Positions 13,086-23,126 of a DNA stretch of 64,000 bases are shown here, piece after piece. The stretch's first letter is position 1. Each line of letters starts with the position of its first letter. A program made the position numbers and the translations under genes. The stretch is from Polytrichum commune (Eukaryota; Streptophyta; Polytrichopsida; Polytrichales; Polytrichaceae). Below the pieces are notes generated by a model. That model did not search any database, was not told the DNA's origin, and worked only from the letters and a program-made list of their open reading frames with translations. The DNA lies in contig OX485803.1 of assembly GCA_950295325.1 (NCBI GenBank), forward strand, positions 13,084,001 to 13,148,000, in the 5' to 3' direction.

Positions 13086-15617
13086 ATGGCCACCCCCTGT
13101 GTTCAGCTCAGATTGGCATCCTCTTCTTTTGTGGGGCAAGTTGCAGCAATTCCCACAGGGAGGGTTAGGTGGTCGACTTCTGCCATAGCTCCTTGTGAGA
13201 GCAGCAACAGCAACATGAGGAAGACAATCTGCTCATTGCCGGCTGACAATCTGAGAGTTGTACAGACAGTGAGGATGGCTGTCCTCATGCCGCTCGCTGC
13301 TGCCGCTATCCTGGCCACATCACCGCTGCGAGGTGCTTCAACCTCTCCCAAATTTTCCACATGTTTCTCTTAGATTGTGGTGAATTGAGCTTGTGCTTTG
13401 TTTTCGCAAGATTGTGTTGTGGATTAGGCTTGGTGAGTGGTAGAAGATGCATAGTGGTATACACATACTTTGGCCTTTAATATATGAATTTGACATTTCA
13501 TAGCATTCTTAAGCATGTTTAAGGACGTTCTCACTCTATTCTAACTTCAACAATAAATTCAAGAATCAAGGTCCTTGATTACATGCATGAATGCGTAGCA
13601 TAGTCGAGTGGCAAGCTCTTATTAGTCGACCCATTCATTGTTTCCCGTCTTCGGAGAACGCCTTCTCCTATGCATCAAGATTCAAGTTAAAAGACCTTTC
13701 CAAAAGAATCACTGACCGTATACTGCGAGATGCTTATCTAGGGAGAACACCCACTACACCACTTAAGAATCTTATGTTTGACCCTCAGTCAATCTCTCCT
13801 GACATTAGGGCTTGGGTGGCGTATTACAATCCCCTTCTCTTTTCTAGCATCTCATTTCATAAGCAGGCCGGAGTTATGAGCGAAAAACAAAGCTGGAAAA
13901 TGGTACAAATGTAAACTGGTGTACAGATACATGTGCTTCACAGTGAGACATAGTAGAGTGGCAAGGGAAATGGTCATTCCAATTTGTCTGCACCCAAATT
14001 TCCAGAATGTACCAAATCTTATGGTTTCAACATCTTGTGCACTGCAGCGGACGCAGGGATTTTGTCTGGATCATCAGGCTTAGAGTCTTTCCAGCTCCCA
14101 TCGGTGCCAGAGCCCGGTTTCCTGAAGCAATTGACAGGTACATACCCGTGTAGGACTGGTATTGCCTTTTTTTTAATACCATTCGGATATCTATAACGAG
14201 GATTTCACTTTTTCTAATACCAGTAGGTTATGGGTACTTGATGGTATTTTCATTTGTAATATCATTCGGTTCAATATTCCATGCATGAACATGCATGAAC
14301 CTTCATACCCAGGCAAAATCGCCCCAGTATCAATATGGTTTTGAATGGTATTCCCATGGTATTGGGCCAAATAATAACTTGGTTATATAAAGATTCTCTC
14401 ACCTTGACATACCCACCAAATATCGATATTTGATTGGTGTTACAATTTTGATACCAACATGTAGGTTCTTTGATACCATTATTGATGTTAATTATTGATA
14501 CTGTGCATTCATCTATATACCAGAACAACACTGGTACATACCTATGTCACAACACTCTGTTCACACATTGCCATCTCCATTGTTTCCTTGTGATACACCA
14601 AGGGATGGTGATGATAATGTAACATGGTTAATGTGTGATTTTTGTCTGGATACAGAGGACAAGAAAAAGATGTATGAAGGCTTCGATGCGAATTTCAAAG
14701 CATCACCATATCTGGAGCAACTTCTGAAGAAATCTAAGGACAATGCAGCCATGTAAGTCCTACTTCTTGAATGTATTACATCACTAGGCTTCTGGACGAT
14801 CAGCTTCTAAAAAATAAATGGAAGTGGTTTACAACACATCATCAAACAACTCAGATGTTGTCAGAACTGTGGGAGATGATACACAGTTGTATTGTGTTTA
14901 AGGCCCGGGCCTCAAATCCTGGGCTTGTATTACACATGTCCAGGTGTCACATGCTAGAGTTCTAATATATAAATTATTCAGGTTGGATCTTACATGGAGT
15001 TAAAATTATTCTCCTTGTGTAATATGTACCATCAGCATTTCATTTTAGGAAACGATCTTTCATGATCTGAAACCTGGACTGGTTAACCTGATTGTAGGTT
15101 GCACCTTTGCCTTTACTGAAGCAATTCTGACTTTAAAGGTTCGACTATATAGAGATGGAGCCAGTCGCTTTGTCCTGGTTGCTTGTCTGTGGTGGGCATG
15201 TGAACTTGATGTAGCTTATTGAATTAATCCATTGCTACTGTTGTTGAGATTGTTTTCATTTGTCAAGAAAACACATATACAGCGGTGTTAGGTGGCGTTT
15301 CTCAGAGGCCTAAGGATATTATGTGAGAATTTGCTTGCTTGTGAGCAGACATTGCAACCAGTGGTTTGGAAAATGAAGGGGTTATGGTTGATTGTCTACC
15401 TTTTACTCCACTTTTATAGAGAAAGCTTCCCATTGGGTCGGTGATGTAATATATATTGATAAGTGAACTGGTGGGTGTCATTATGTGTAGGCACAAGAAA
15501 GAGATTGCTGACAAGTATTGTGAGCGAGGCGCAGAATGGGGCGTTGGTGACTGCTCCCTTGTGGGCATGAGTGAAGCAGAGAAAGAGGCCTTCATGAAGG
15601 TCTTGAAGCAAAAGTAG
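13086..15617 (+). CDS. Small putative thylakoid-lumen protein
   Basis: Three exons, 13086-13332, 14656-14752 and 15491-15617. Donor CGAG|GTGC joins acceptor ATACAG|AGGAC, and CAT|GTAAGT joins TGTAG|GCAC. Phases match, giving 156 residues. Residues 1-60 are Ser/Thr/basic (transit-peptide-like), and 62-78 form a hydrophobic Ala-rich segment (MAVLMPLAAAAILAT). Together these look like a bipartite import signal for the thylakoid lumen. The mature part of about 75 residues is charged. It contains ASPYLEQLLKKSKDNAA, then YCERGAEWGVGDCS with two cysteines, and ends in a Lys-rich helix. The LLKKSK..N spacing and the small size recall PsaN-type lumenal proteins of photosystem I, but I cannot confirm that family. 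The open-frame pieces are short and scattered, so simple ORF calling would miss the gene. Confidence 0.8.
13490..13690 (+). repeat. Repeat shared with a DEG14 intron
   Basis: Shares ordered blocks with 58928-59120: TAGCATT.TTAAGCATGT, AAGGACG.TCTC, CAAGAATCAAGG, GCATAGTC.AGTGGCAAG, TCTTCGGA and CCTTCT. Both copies lie inside introns of unrelated genes and in the same orientation, so this is a dispersed transposon fragment rather than gene homology. Confidence 0.65.
14127..14545. repeat. Dispersed repeat, copy in lumen-gene intron 1
   Basis: Starts with CAGGTACATACCCGTGTAGG and ends with CTGGTACATACCTATG, and is rich in GATACCA and TGGTATC words. A diverged copy lies in the opposite orientation at about 50695-51015, sharing CAAATAATAACTT, TACCCACCAA and TGATACCATTATTGAT. 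It is a probable non-autonomous element ending just before exon 2 of the lumen-protein gene. Confidence 0.55.
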
Positions 15618-17609
15618 ACCTGCCTCCTTTTGTGTGCAACCCGATTCTTTGTGCATACTTTCCCCATGCAACTCCAGTGCCCATTAAAATAGAAATCCAA
15701 CAAACAAGATTAGGAAAGGAGATTCTGTCTTGCAATTGTGTTCTCCCTTGAAAGGGCATCATTTAGTCTAGTTTTATGTAATCTTCACTTCAGTAAAGTT
15801 GCAAGGACATGATGAAAGTAGCCACGGATTGTCTTGTATTAAGATCACAGTTTGAGATTGCGTTGTGTGATTCTCCTGTCTAGTTTGCCATGTATGTAGC
15901 AGTCGGACAAATATCTCACAAAATGTTGGTGTTTGAAAATGAAATACGTCACTTGTGTCTTGCCTGACTGGGGGGTAACTTGTGATTTAAACAGCTTCAC
16001 TGTGACTCGGGGCCTGCCTTCACTCCTAGCTAGTGTCTCCTTGTACTTGTTTTGTCTACTTACGTTGGATTTGGCAGATTGTTAGACCCTGAACTGTGTA
16101 GAGTTGATCAAGCATTTACAAGATGCATCAGTGTTGGCGAATATCAATGTAGAGTATGAGTAACTTCTGATTTCTGAATTTCTTCTCTGTGAAATTTAGA
16201 ATGTCCAGGTTTATTCTTTGATGACATTTGACAAGCAATGTCAACCATTCTTATCCTGATGTTTCTTACCATTTTCCAGAGCAGTTTTTTTTATATTGTA
16301 GATGTGCAGCACAAAAACTCCGGGCGACAGTATCTGCTGGCTGACAGGAACCCCTCAACTGGGACTTTGACTCGGAGGAGATAGCTGCACATGAAATGCG
16401 TCTTTTCTTAGGTGTAAGTTTCCTTTTATGGGCCTGGTTCTACTAAGTGCTTATGTGGCTGCTTGTTGACTTTCATTCTAGATATTTTAGGTTCCATGAA
16501 GGATGACTACATAGTTATCTGTGGCAGCATCTTATATGACACGAATCAACCCCTGAAATGTGTTTCCAAATTGTGAATGGTAGCAGGGATGCATCTCACA
16601 TTTGTGTACAGACCTGATGTTGTTGCTTACACATGGGATTCTTTAGATATATTGAAAGTGCACTATTTGAGCCATTTAGGTTTTCTTTTCACTTTTTCTG
16701 AGACTATGATTAATACTCCAGGTTCTTTCAAGACTGGTTTACAGCTTTTACTTTTTACAAGGCCATTAATCTGATTTTGGTCATCAGACTACCATTTTGC
16801 AAGTCAAGCGTTGCAGTGTATTTGTTTGGAACGAGAGCCTTTCTGCTCAGTACTTTTGTGTGATGGAGGAATTTCAATTGCTGGTAGTTTGTTGCTGCCG
16901 TATTTAAGTATAACATTACTCTTGCTCATTACTTTTTTGCTGGGGTAAAGCACTCCTGCACTCACCCTGCCGGTGAGATTAAGGAAATATTGAAGAATAT
17001 CAAAGTTTATAGAAAGAATATTGCATCAGGGCCCAATGTGAACCAGAAAAACAGGTTAGAGGGAATTTTTGTATATGAGCTTACCTCTCATTCATCCAGC
17101 ATGAAAGCCCTGGAATAGTATGCAGTCCGGGTGCTACTTATTTTAGTTACTTTGACACCAGAATCATCTCTAAAGACACCAAACAAGTCTAGTCCAAGTA
17201 ATTTGAGATGAAACAGCATGGATAGGAATTAGGGTAGGATATTTCCATTTCAACACGCCTTTTATTGAATAAAGTGCTCAGGGTTTGTTGGATTTCTAGA
17301 TGTCACACAGGCCTTTCCTCACCTAATTGTCGAGGACTAAGGAGACCTGAATACTGGTCAACGAATGTATAGATCCACCTCATTTGGTCATGCATATAAC
17401 ACTGACAGAAGCTCATGAGTAGACCGTTCCTAACTTAAAGACTTTTGATGCACTGCAACCCCTCACAGTCCAGAGGGCCAGGGTTCTTAAACACATTGCA
17501 AAAACAGTTCATTTGCATGCCACCTGAATAAAATACTGTCAGTAACACTGTGTGTCAAAATTTGAGAAGTGGGTGCTGCTTGTTGTGTCAAAGTTGCAGA
17601 TTCATCAAG
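15618..17609. other. Intergenic, no gene recognised
   Basis: Unique-looking AT-rich sequence without recognisable coding regions. Part of it (about 17080-17230) is a diverged copy of sequence at 53340-53500, with CTCATTCATCCA, AGCATGAAAGC..TGGAATAGTATGCA and ATTTGAGATGAA in common. Confidence 0.5.
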
Positions 17610-17800
17610 ATGTCAAACGAAATGGAGATGGAGATAGCCAAAGCGAAGGAGGACACTCTCAGTCTCATTCTTGGGCATGATCGTTCCGGCTGCTATGACG
17701 GCCATGGTGGAGCTCAATATCCCAAACATCCTCGCCAATGCAGGACTCAATGCATCCCTACCCGCCGAGGAAATCTTGCACCAAGTGGTCTGCTGCGCAT
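17610..17800 (+). pseudogene. O-methyltransferase gene fragment (N-terminus)
   Basis: Opens with an N-terminal helix (MSNEMEMEIAKAKEDTLSLI). After a one-base frame change near 17668 it continues as MIVPAAMTAMVELNIPNILA then NASLPAEEILHQV. This is the dimerisation part of plant SAM-dependent O-methyltransferases of the caffeic acid OMT family. Nothing of the SAM-binding domain follows. The homology stops before a T14 run at about 17838, where unrelated sequence begins. The frame break and missing catalytic half mark it as a dead fragment. Confidence 0.65.
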
Positions 17801-17839
17801 CACATTGCCCATCCTATGTAAGCCCCATTGCAACAGATT

Positions 17840-18873
17840 TTTTTTTTTTTTTGGGTGAACACAAAATTAATCAAGTGAATGTGGGATTGAGGTGGAGGTC
17901 GCGCATTTGTCCACCCTCCTGGTCGCAGCTGTAGCCACAATGAATTCTGACAAGCGCGGGAGGCAAATCGACACCAGCGCGACCCCATCAGATGCCATAC
18001 TTGTGCACATTAATCCTACCACAGCTCCACAAGCCAGCCAGCGAGCGACCTTCTACGAGGTCGGCGACTCGACAGAGAGAGACGAAGAATCCCCTGCCCT
18101 TGGGGACATCGGATCAACTGTTGTCGGCAGTCTAGTGGGCGGATGCACATCGAAACATCCCCGAACTGGCACAGATAATGACTTAGCCGAGCTGTGACCT
18201 TGCCATGAGAGGCGCTACTAGCGAACCTCTGAGCAGAGGCACACTCACACACCTCAAGCGCAAGGCCATGATCCCAAGTGCCGCGTGCAACATCCTATGC
18301 TCACACCTTCGGTTTTGCAAGACACAGCCCACACCACGGCCGCTACCTACCTCACTTTGGACAGGATCCACACATCTACTGCACTTCCTAAGCTTGTAAG
18401 AGTGCTAGTGGTCGTATACAACAGCCTAGGTGCAGTAAAGGTAGTTGAGAGTGCTCACATTGTAGGCATAGCCACAAGTGTCTCTCTCCATGAGCACACA
18501 CTCACATGTAAATATAATGTTCAGTTTCAAAATGGTGTGTGTGTGGCCGTGTATGCAAACAATGTACAATGTATACTGAGAGACGAAGCACAGATAGAGG
18601 ATGGAAGTGATAAAGGCTTTCATGATGGAAATGAAATCAATATGATGCAAGGCACTAAGATGACAACCTCCTCAGAGGAGGAAGACTTCGGCAACCAGTC
18701 TCTTGAATCCGATTCCAACCCCAGTGGTGCAATGCTTATTGAGGGTGATGATGAATTGGTTGTGGATGTGCAAGAGAGCAAAGTCTACATGTAAGAGCTC
18801 GGAGGTAGCTACAATTTGCTACCTAGGATGCAATTCTTATGCTAGATCTCAATGGCAACAATTTTCCCCCAAA
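17840..18873. other. Uncertain region left of the copia element
   Basis: Rather GC-rich up to 18400 and open over long stretches. A plus-strand frame at 18285-18794 would give 169 residues with an acidic C-terminal half. I recognise no family. Since a piggyBac-type relic resumes on the far side of the retrotransposon, this could be the acidic N-terminal part of that same transposase gene, but I see no direct proof. Confidence 0.3.
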
Positions 18874-18878
18874 ATTAA
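18874..18878. repeat. Target-site duplication ATTAA, left copy
   Basis: ATTAA directly precedes the left LTR (TGTTAAGAG..). The same five bases directly follow the right LTR at 48171-48175. A perfect 5-bp duplication is expected for Ty1/copia integration and shows that both LTRs belong to one insertion. Confidence 0.85.
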
Positions 18879-19288
18879 TGTTAAGAGTGAGGAAACCAGG
18901 TGCATAATGAAACAGAGTAACGGTGCTAACTCAAACTCTTGAACTATTTTGATCAAGGGGGGAACTGCCATTTATATACAATCTAGCTCGACACTTGGAC
19001 TAGGCTCGATATTTAGACAAGTGTCGGCACCTGGTTACACCGTGGACTAGCTACCTTGGTGAGAATATTCTAGCTCGACCTCGGTTTCCTACACCAAGAC
19101 TAAGGCCATTAACTAATTGTTTGCTCATAAGTTGAGATACCTTGGACTTGTGCGCACGGCCTCTTACCGGCGGCCACCACTTTACTTAAGGTGGCTAATG
19201 CCCATGTAGGATTAATCAATACTGATTAGCTTTCATGCTAGATGACGGTTAACCTAGGTTACCTAGGTGCTTATCCATTATCTTAACA
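18879..19288 (-). repeat. Copia 3' LTR (left copy)
   Basis: A 410-bp LTR with perfect short inverted termini TGTTAAGA and TCTTAACA. It aligns over its whole length with 47772-48170 at roughly 90 percent by eye, with one small gap after GGACTAG. Just outside it, on the minus strand, GTTGAGGAAGAG precedes the LTR and is a suitable polypurine tract. Confidence 0.9.
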
Positions 19289-19389
19289 CTCTTCCTCAAC
19301 CTAAGATTAACTTCATTAAAAACTTTCTCAAGTAAAACCCAGTTCGGGACAAAACCTTGAGGAAAAAAAGAGTGTTAATCTTTAGGAGA

Positions 19390-20340
19390 GTCTAAGTTTT
19401 GGAGTAACCTCATCCCGGCGGCATGTAACAACTTCTTATGCTTATATACCGGTAGAGCTTTGATAAGCACGTCGGCTACATTATGTTTGGATTCTACCTT
19501 TTAGATCTCTAGTTGACCTTTGTTTATCAAGTCTTGAGATAAACTAAAGATATGGGGACTAATGTGTTTAGTCCGGTCGGCTGTGATGAAGCCTGAAGAC
19601 ATTTGTTGTATACAAGCGGCATTGTCTTTGAAGATGACCATTGGTTTCTTCTCCTCCTAGATCTTGTATTGTTACCTTATGATCTTTTCGATGGTGCGTA
19701 ACCAAATGCATTCGCGGACGGCTTCGTGGAAAGCTAACAATTCGGCATGGTTCGTCGATGTTGCGGTCACGGTCTGCTTTGTGGATTTCCACGAGATGCG
19801 TGCTCCGCACTTTAGGAAAATGTATCCGGTTTGAGATTTTCCCGCATTTGGGTCGGTTCTAAATCATGAATCTGCAAAACTTATCACCTCAGGTTTGTTA
19901 GTCTTTTGGTAGTATAGTCCGAGGTCAGATGTACCTCGTAAATACCGTAGGAGGTGTTTGACTCCATTCCAATGTTGTATCGTGGGATTTTGGCTATGCC
20001 TAACCAAGATGCTTGTGGCGAATGCGATATCAGATTGAGTATGGGTCATTAGGTAGATGAAGGAACCAACCGCGGTGAGAAACTTTTACTTATCTATCAC
20101 CTTTTTCTCCTCGTCACGAGGTTGGTACGGGTCTTCGTTCGTCTTGCTCCTCCCGATCATTGGCGCGGCCAATGGGTTGGCGTCCTCCGTCTGAAATATT
20201 TTGAACACTTTCTGGATGTATGCCTGTTGGTGCAGGAATATGCCATCCGGCATATGGTGGACTTGGAGTTCCAAGCAAAAGGTAGTGAGGCCAAGATATT
20301 TTATGTCAAATTTGCTTGTTAGAATGTCTTGAGCGATAAT
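19390..20340 (-). pseudogene. Copia reverse transcriptase C-terminus and RNase H
   Basis: Read from 20340 downward: LQVHHMPDGIFLHQQAYIQK (RT thumb region), then THTQSDIAFATSILVRHSQN and HLLRYLRGTSDLGLYY (connection), then SWKSTKQTVTATSTNHAELL and HISPHIFSLSQDLI, which are copia RNase H motifs, close to the 3' LTR. In-frame stops interrupt it (for example after the DS of the first RNase H block). The upstream RT catalytic part (YVDD) is absent; the sequence changes abruptly into the DNA transposon at about 20353. Confidence 0.9.
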
Positions 20341-20352
20341 ATAATTGTGTTC

Positions 20353-22285
20353 AAGGATAATATAATTGGCATATTGTAGTTTGCGCTTGGATCAAGATAG
20401 TGGTATTATTCGATGTAAAGTGTAGACAACCAATTTCTGGTTCTATTTGGTTGTTAGATGCCTATATTTGAATAGCATGTGGTTTGGTGTAGTGTTTACA
20501 AAATAAGAATCAATATTGTCGGCCCCATGCAATGGCTAAAATTATATGTGGAATTGGAAGTGCATGCAATAGGCCTAGATGTTAAGTTAACATTATTTGT
20601 CATTCCTTGTAATATTTTTGGGAGATTAAAGATTTATAGTGTTACAATTATTGTCAGTAACCAAGTGATTTTTCATCCAAATTTCAGTCATCCATGACAA
20701 TATTTCATCATATCACTAACAAGAGAATGTAGGACTTTGAACAATGGATGAAATCATCCATCATCAATGACAATATTTATTGACTTATTCACAAGAAGTG
20801 CCATCCAAAAAGTTACCATAGTGACATTAAGTACCATATGACACTAAATATCATGTTTAGTGTAGTTGGCACATGCGAACCCTACCCCACTAGATTCCCT
20901 CTACATTTGGGCGGGTTTGTCCTTATTAATACTAGAATATGGTAGGCAAGGGCCTACATGAAAACTCATCCTTTTATGAACTTGCAACACACGAGCTTTT
21001 GCATAGAAAAATGGAGCTAAGATTCTATTTGGTCAAAGATTACAAAATATTGATGGTTGATTCCTTTGTATAGGGGTGAAGATCTCATACACCCCATATG
21101 TTGCATATTTGAAGGGGAGAAGCCAACTTCTATTTTGCGAGGATGGATCATGGGAACATGTGAATGACTGCTCTTTGGTTCAAATTCAACCTTCAACATA
21201 CAATTGGAGATGTTGGTATTGACAACATGTCCCAACAATGTCTAGTGCTCTAACCATGTTTTAGGATTGCCAAGGTGTTTTTACAAAGTAGGTATGCACA
21301 CATTATCGTTATTTGCAAATGAGAGATGTTATTTCCATTTTAAACTCTCCCAACCCCTTCAAAATGCAACATAGAGGGGGGACAATATCAACTCTTATAT
21401 AATAAGAGAATCATTCCCCACTTGTGTCATGATTTTGAGTAATATGAAGTCATGGTTTCAAAGCTCATACAACACTTGTCCATACACCAAGATACAACCA
21501 TGTGTAGTCATTAAACCCTTAAACTCTTTGAACCGTTATTTTGTGATTTTATGGGAGGGTTTGCAATTTTGAGGCAATGATGCCACAATTGCCCACCTTC
21601 CACATGGATTTACACCCACCAACACATAGTCATAGTCCTTCATAGCAAAATTAAGATGTCATACTTAAGAGAATTACCAAAATAAAGTATCAGAGTTAAC
21701 AAAAGTCTAGTGACAAGTAACTCGACCCAATATCCGACTCTAAGACCAAACTATGCAAACGAGTCGAATCCCCAGGCCATAGTCTAAATCGCAGAGTCCA
21801 TAGTCGAGCATGTATCGGCCATAGTCTAAGTATCGGTCACAAATTCCCCTGGCCATAGTCTAAATTGGAGAGACCATAGTCTAGCATGTATGGGCCATAG
21901 TCTAAATTGGAGAGACCATAGTCTAGCATTTATGGGCCATAGTCCAAATCGGAGAGACCATAGTCTAGCATGTATGGGCCATAGTCCAAATCGGAGAGAC
22001 CATAGTATAGAATGTATGGGCCATAGTCTAAATCGGAGAGACCATAGTCTAGCATGTATGGGCCATGGTCCAAATCGGAGAGACCATAGTCTAGCATGTA
22101 TGGGCCATGGTCCAAATCGGAGAGACCATAGTCTAGCATGTATGGGCCATAGTCCAAATCGGAGAGACCATAGTCTAGCATGTATAGGCCATAGTCCAAA
22201 TCGGAGAGACCATAGTCTAGCATGTATGGGCCATAGTCACAAATTATCCCGAGCGTGACTTGTATGCGAGCGATGGGCAGAGAGC
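20353..22285 (+). repeat. Left terminal inverted repeat (about 1.93 kb)
   Basis: Matches the complement of the right end from 40636 inward nearly base for base. For example, a 73-codon frame at 21017-21238 is identical in translation to its partner at 39751-39972, and a 72-codon frame differs by one residue (Val/Met). The inner third consists of 42-bp subterminal tandem units. Similarity continues to TATGCGAGCG near 22275 and then fades. Confidence 0.9.
21846..22240. repeat. Subterminal 42-bp tandem array, left
   Basis: About nine copies of a 42-bp unit containing GAGAGACCATAGTCTAGCAT followed by GTATGGGCCATAGTCCAAAT. Two CCATAGTC words recur per unit. As 42 is divisible by three and few stops occur, the array is open on both strands and produces spurious 14-residue repeat proteins. 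Subterminal arrays of this sort are candidate transposase binding sites. Confidence 0.85.
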
Positions 22286-23126
22286 GGAGAGCGGAGAATT
22301 GGAGAGCGGAGAGCGGAAAATGAAAAACACAATCCAAATATAGGATATTTATGCTAGGCATTTCAGAATATTCTGTGAATATTTCTTTTTTTGGCCAAGG
22401 GTTGAGACCTATAACCGTGGACCCATGGGGTTTAAAAATTGATACATTCCTATTTTTTTCCTATTTTTTCCTATTACCGTGCTATCACTTTCCAGTAATA
22501 TTGGTTGATTTAAACAATTTTTTTTACGTGTATGATTTACGATATGTGTTACCAGTAGCTTAGGCACTCTTTTGCCTAATAATTAATTAAAGTGAAAAAA
22601 ATGGTTAGGCAATTTGAAAAATAATATCTCAAAGTTGGGCAGTTTTCAATTATAATTAAATATAAGTTAGGCATTCATCCAGTTTTCTAACTGGTTAGGG
22701 TTACTTTCAAAATGGATGGTTACCTTAATCACTTGCATTAGTCACCTTAAGCAGACTTATTGTTGTGTGATGTAGTTTTATCGTGTATGAAATGGTTGTG
22801 GTATGTAGGGAAGAGATTTATGAGTTATACTTGAATTTATGTAAGTTTAGGCAGTTTCATAATTTAATTTAATTTAGTTGTTTTTGGGCAAATATAATCA
22901 AGAATTTCCAGAAAATTTATGCAGTCTTGTAAATAATTATTTTCTGCCTAAGCTGCTAGTAACATGCGGTAGTCATGCATAGTCTACATAGTCTGAATGA
23001 CAAAACCCTTTTTATTGAAAAAGACAATATGAATATTGTATTGCTGACTCAATACATGTAATGACAATGGAATTTTGAGTGGCCACCGTCCATTGAAAAG
23101 AATCTAGGTTGTTTGTAGGTTGCATC
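22286..23126. other. Transposon interior, non-coding
   Basis: AT-rich spacer between the left inverted repeat and the transposase stop. It begins with several GAGAGCGGA repeats (22285-22315). No coding sequence is visible. It would contain the transposase 3' untranslated region. Confidence 0.6.

Noticed and set aside
20330-20365. Repeated GATAATATAATTG at the left transposon border as a target duplication
   Set aside because: The second copy belongs to the inverted repeat itself and the word is not present as a direct repeat outside the right end.
21890-22361. Fourteen-residue repeat proteins on both strands (also 38815-39101)
   Set aside because: The 42-bp unit is a multiple of three and lacks stops, so several frames are open by default; no codon bias or start context.
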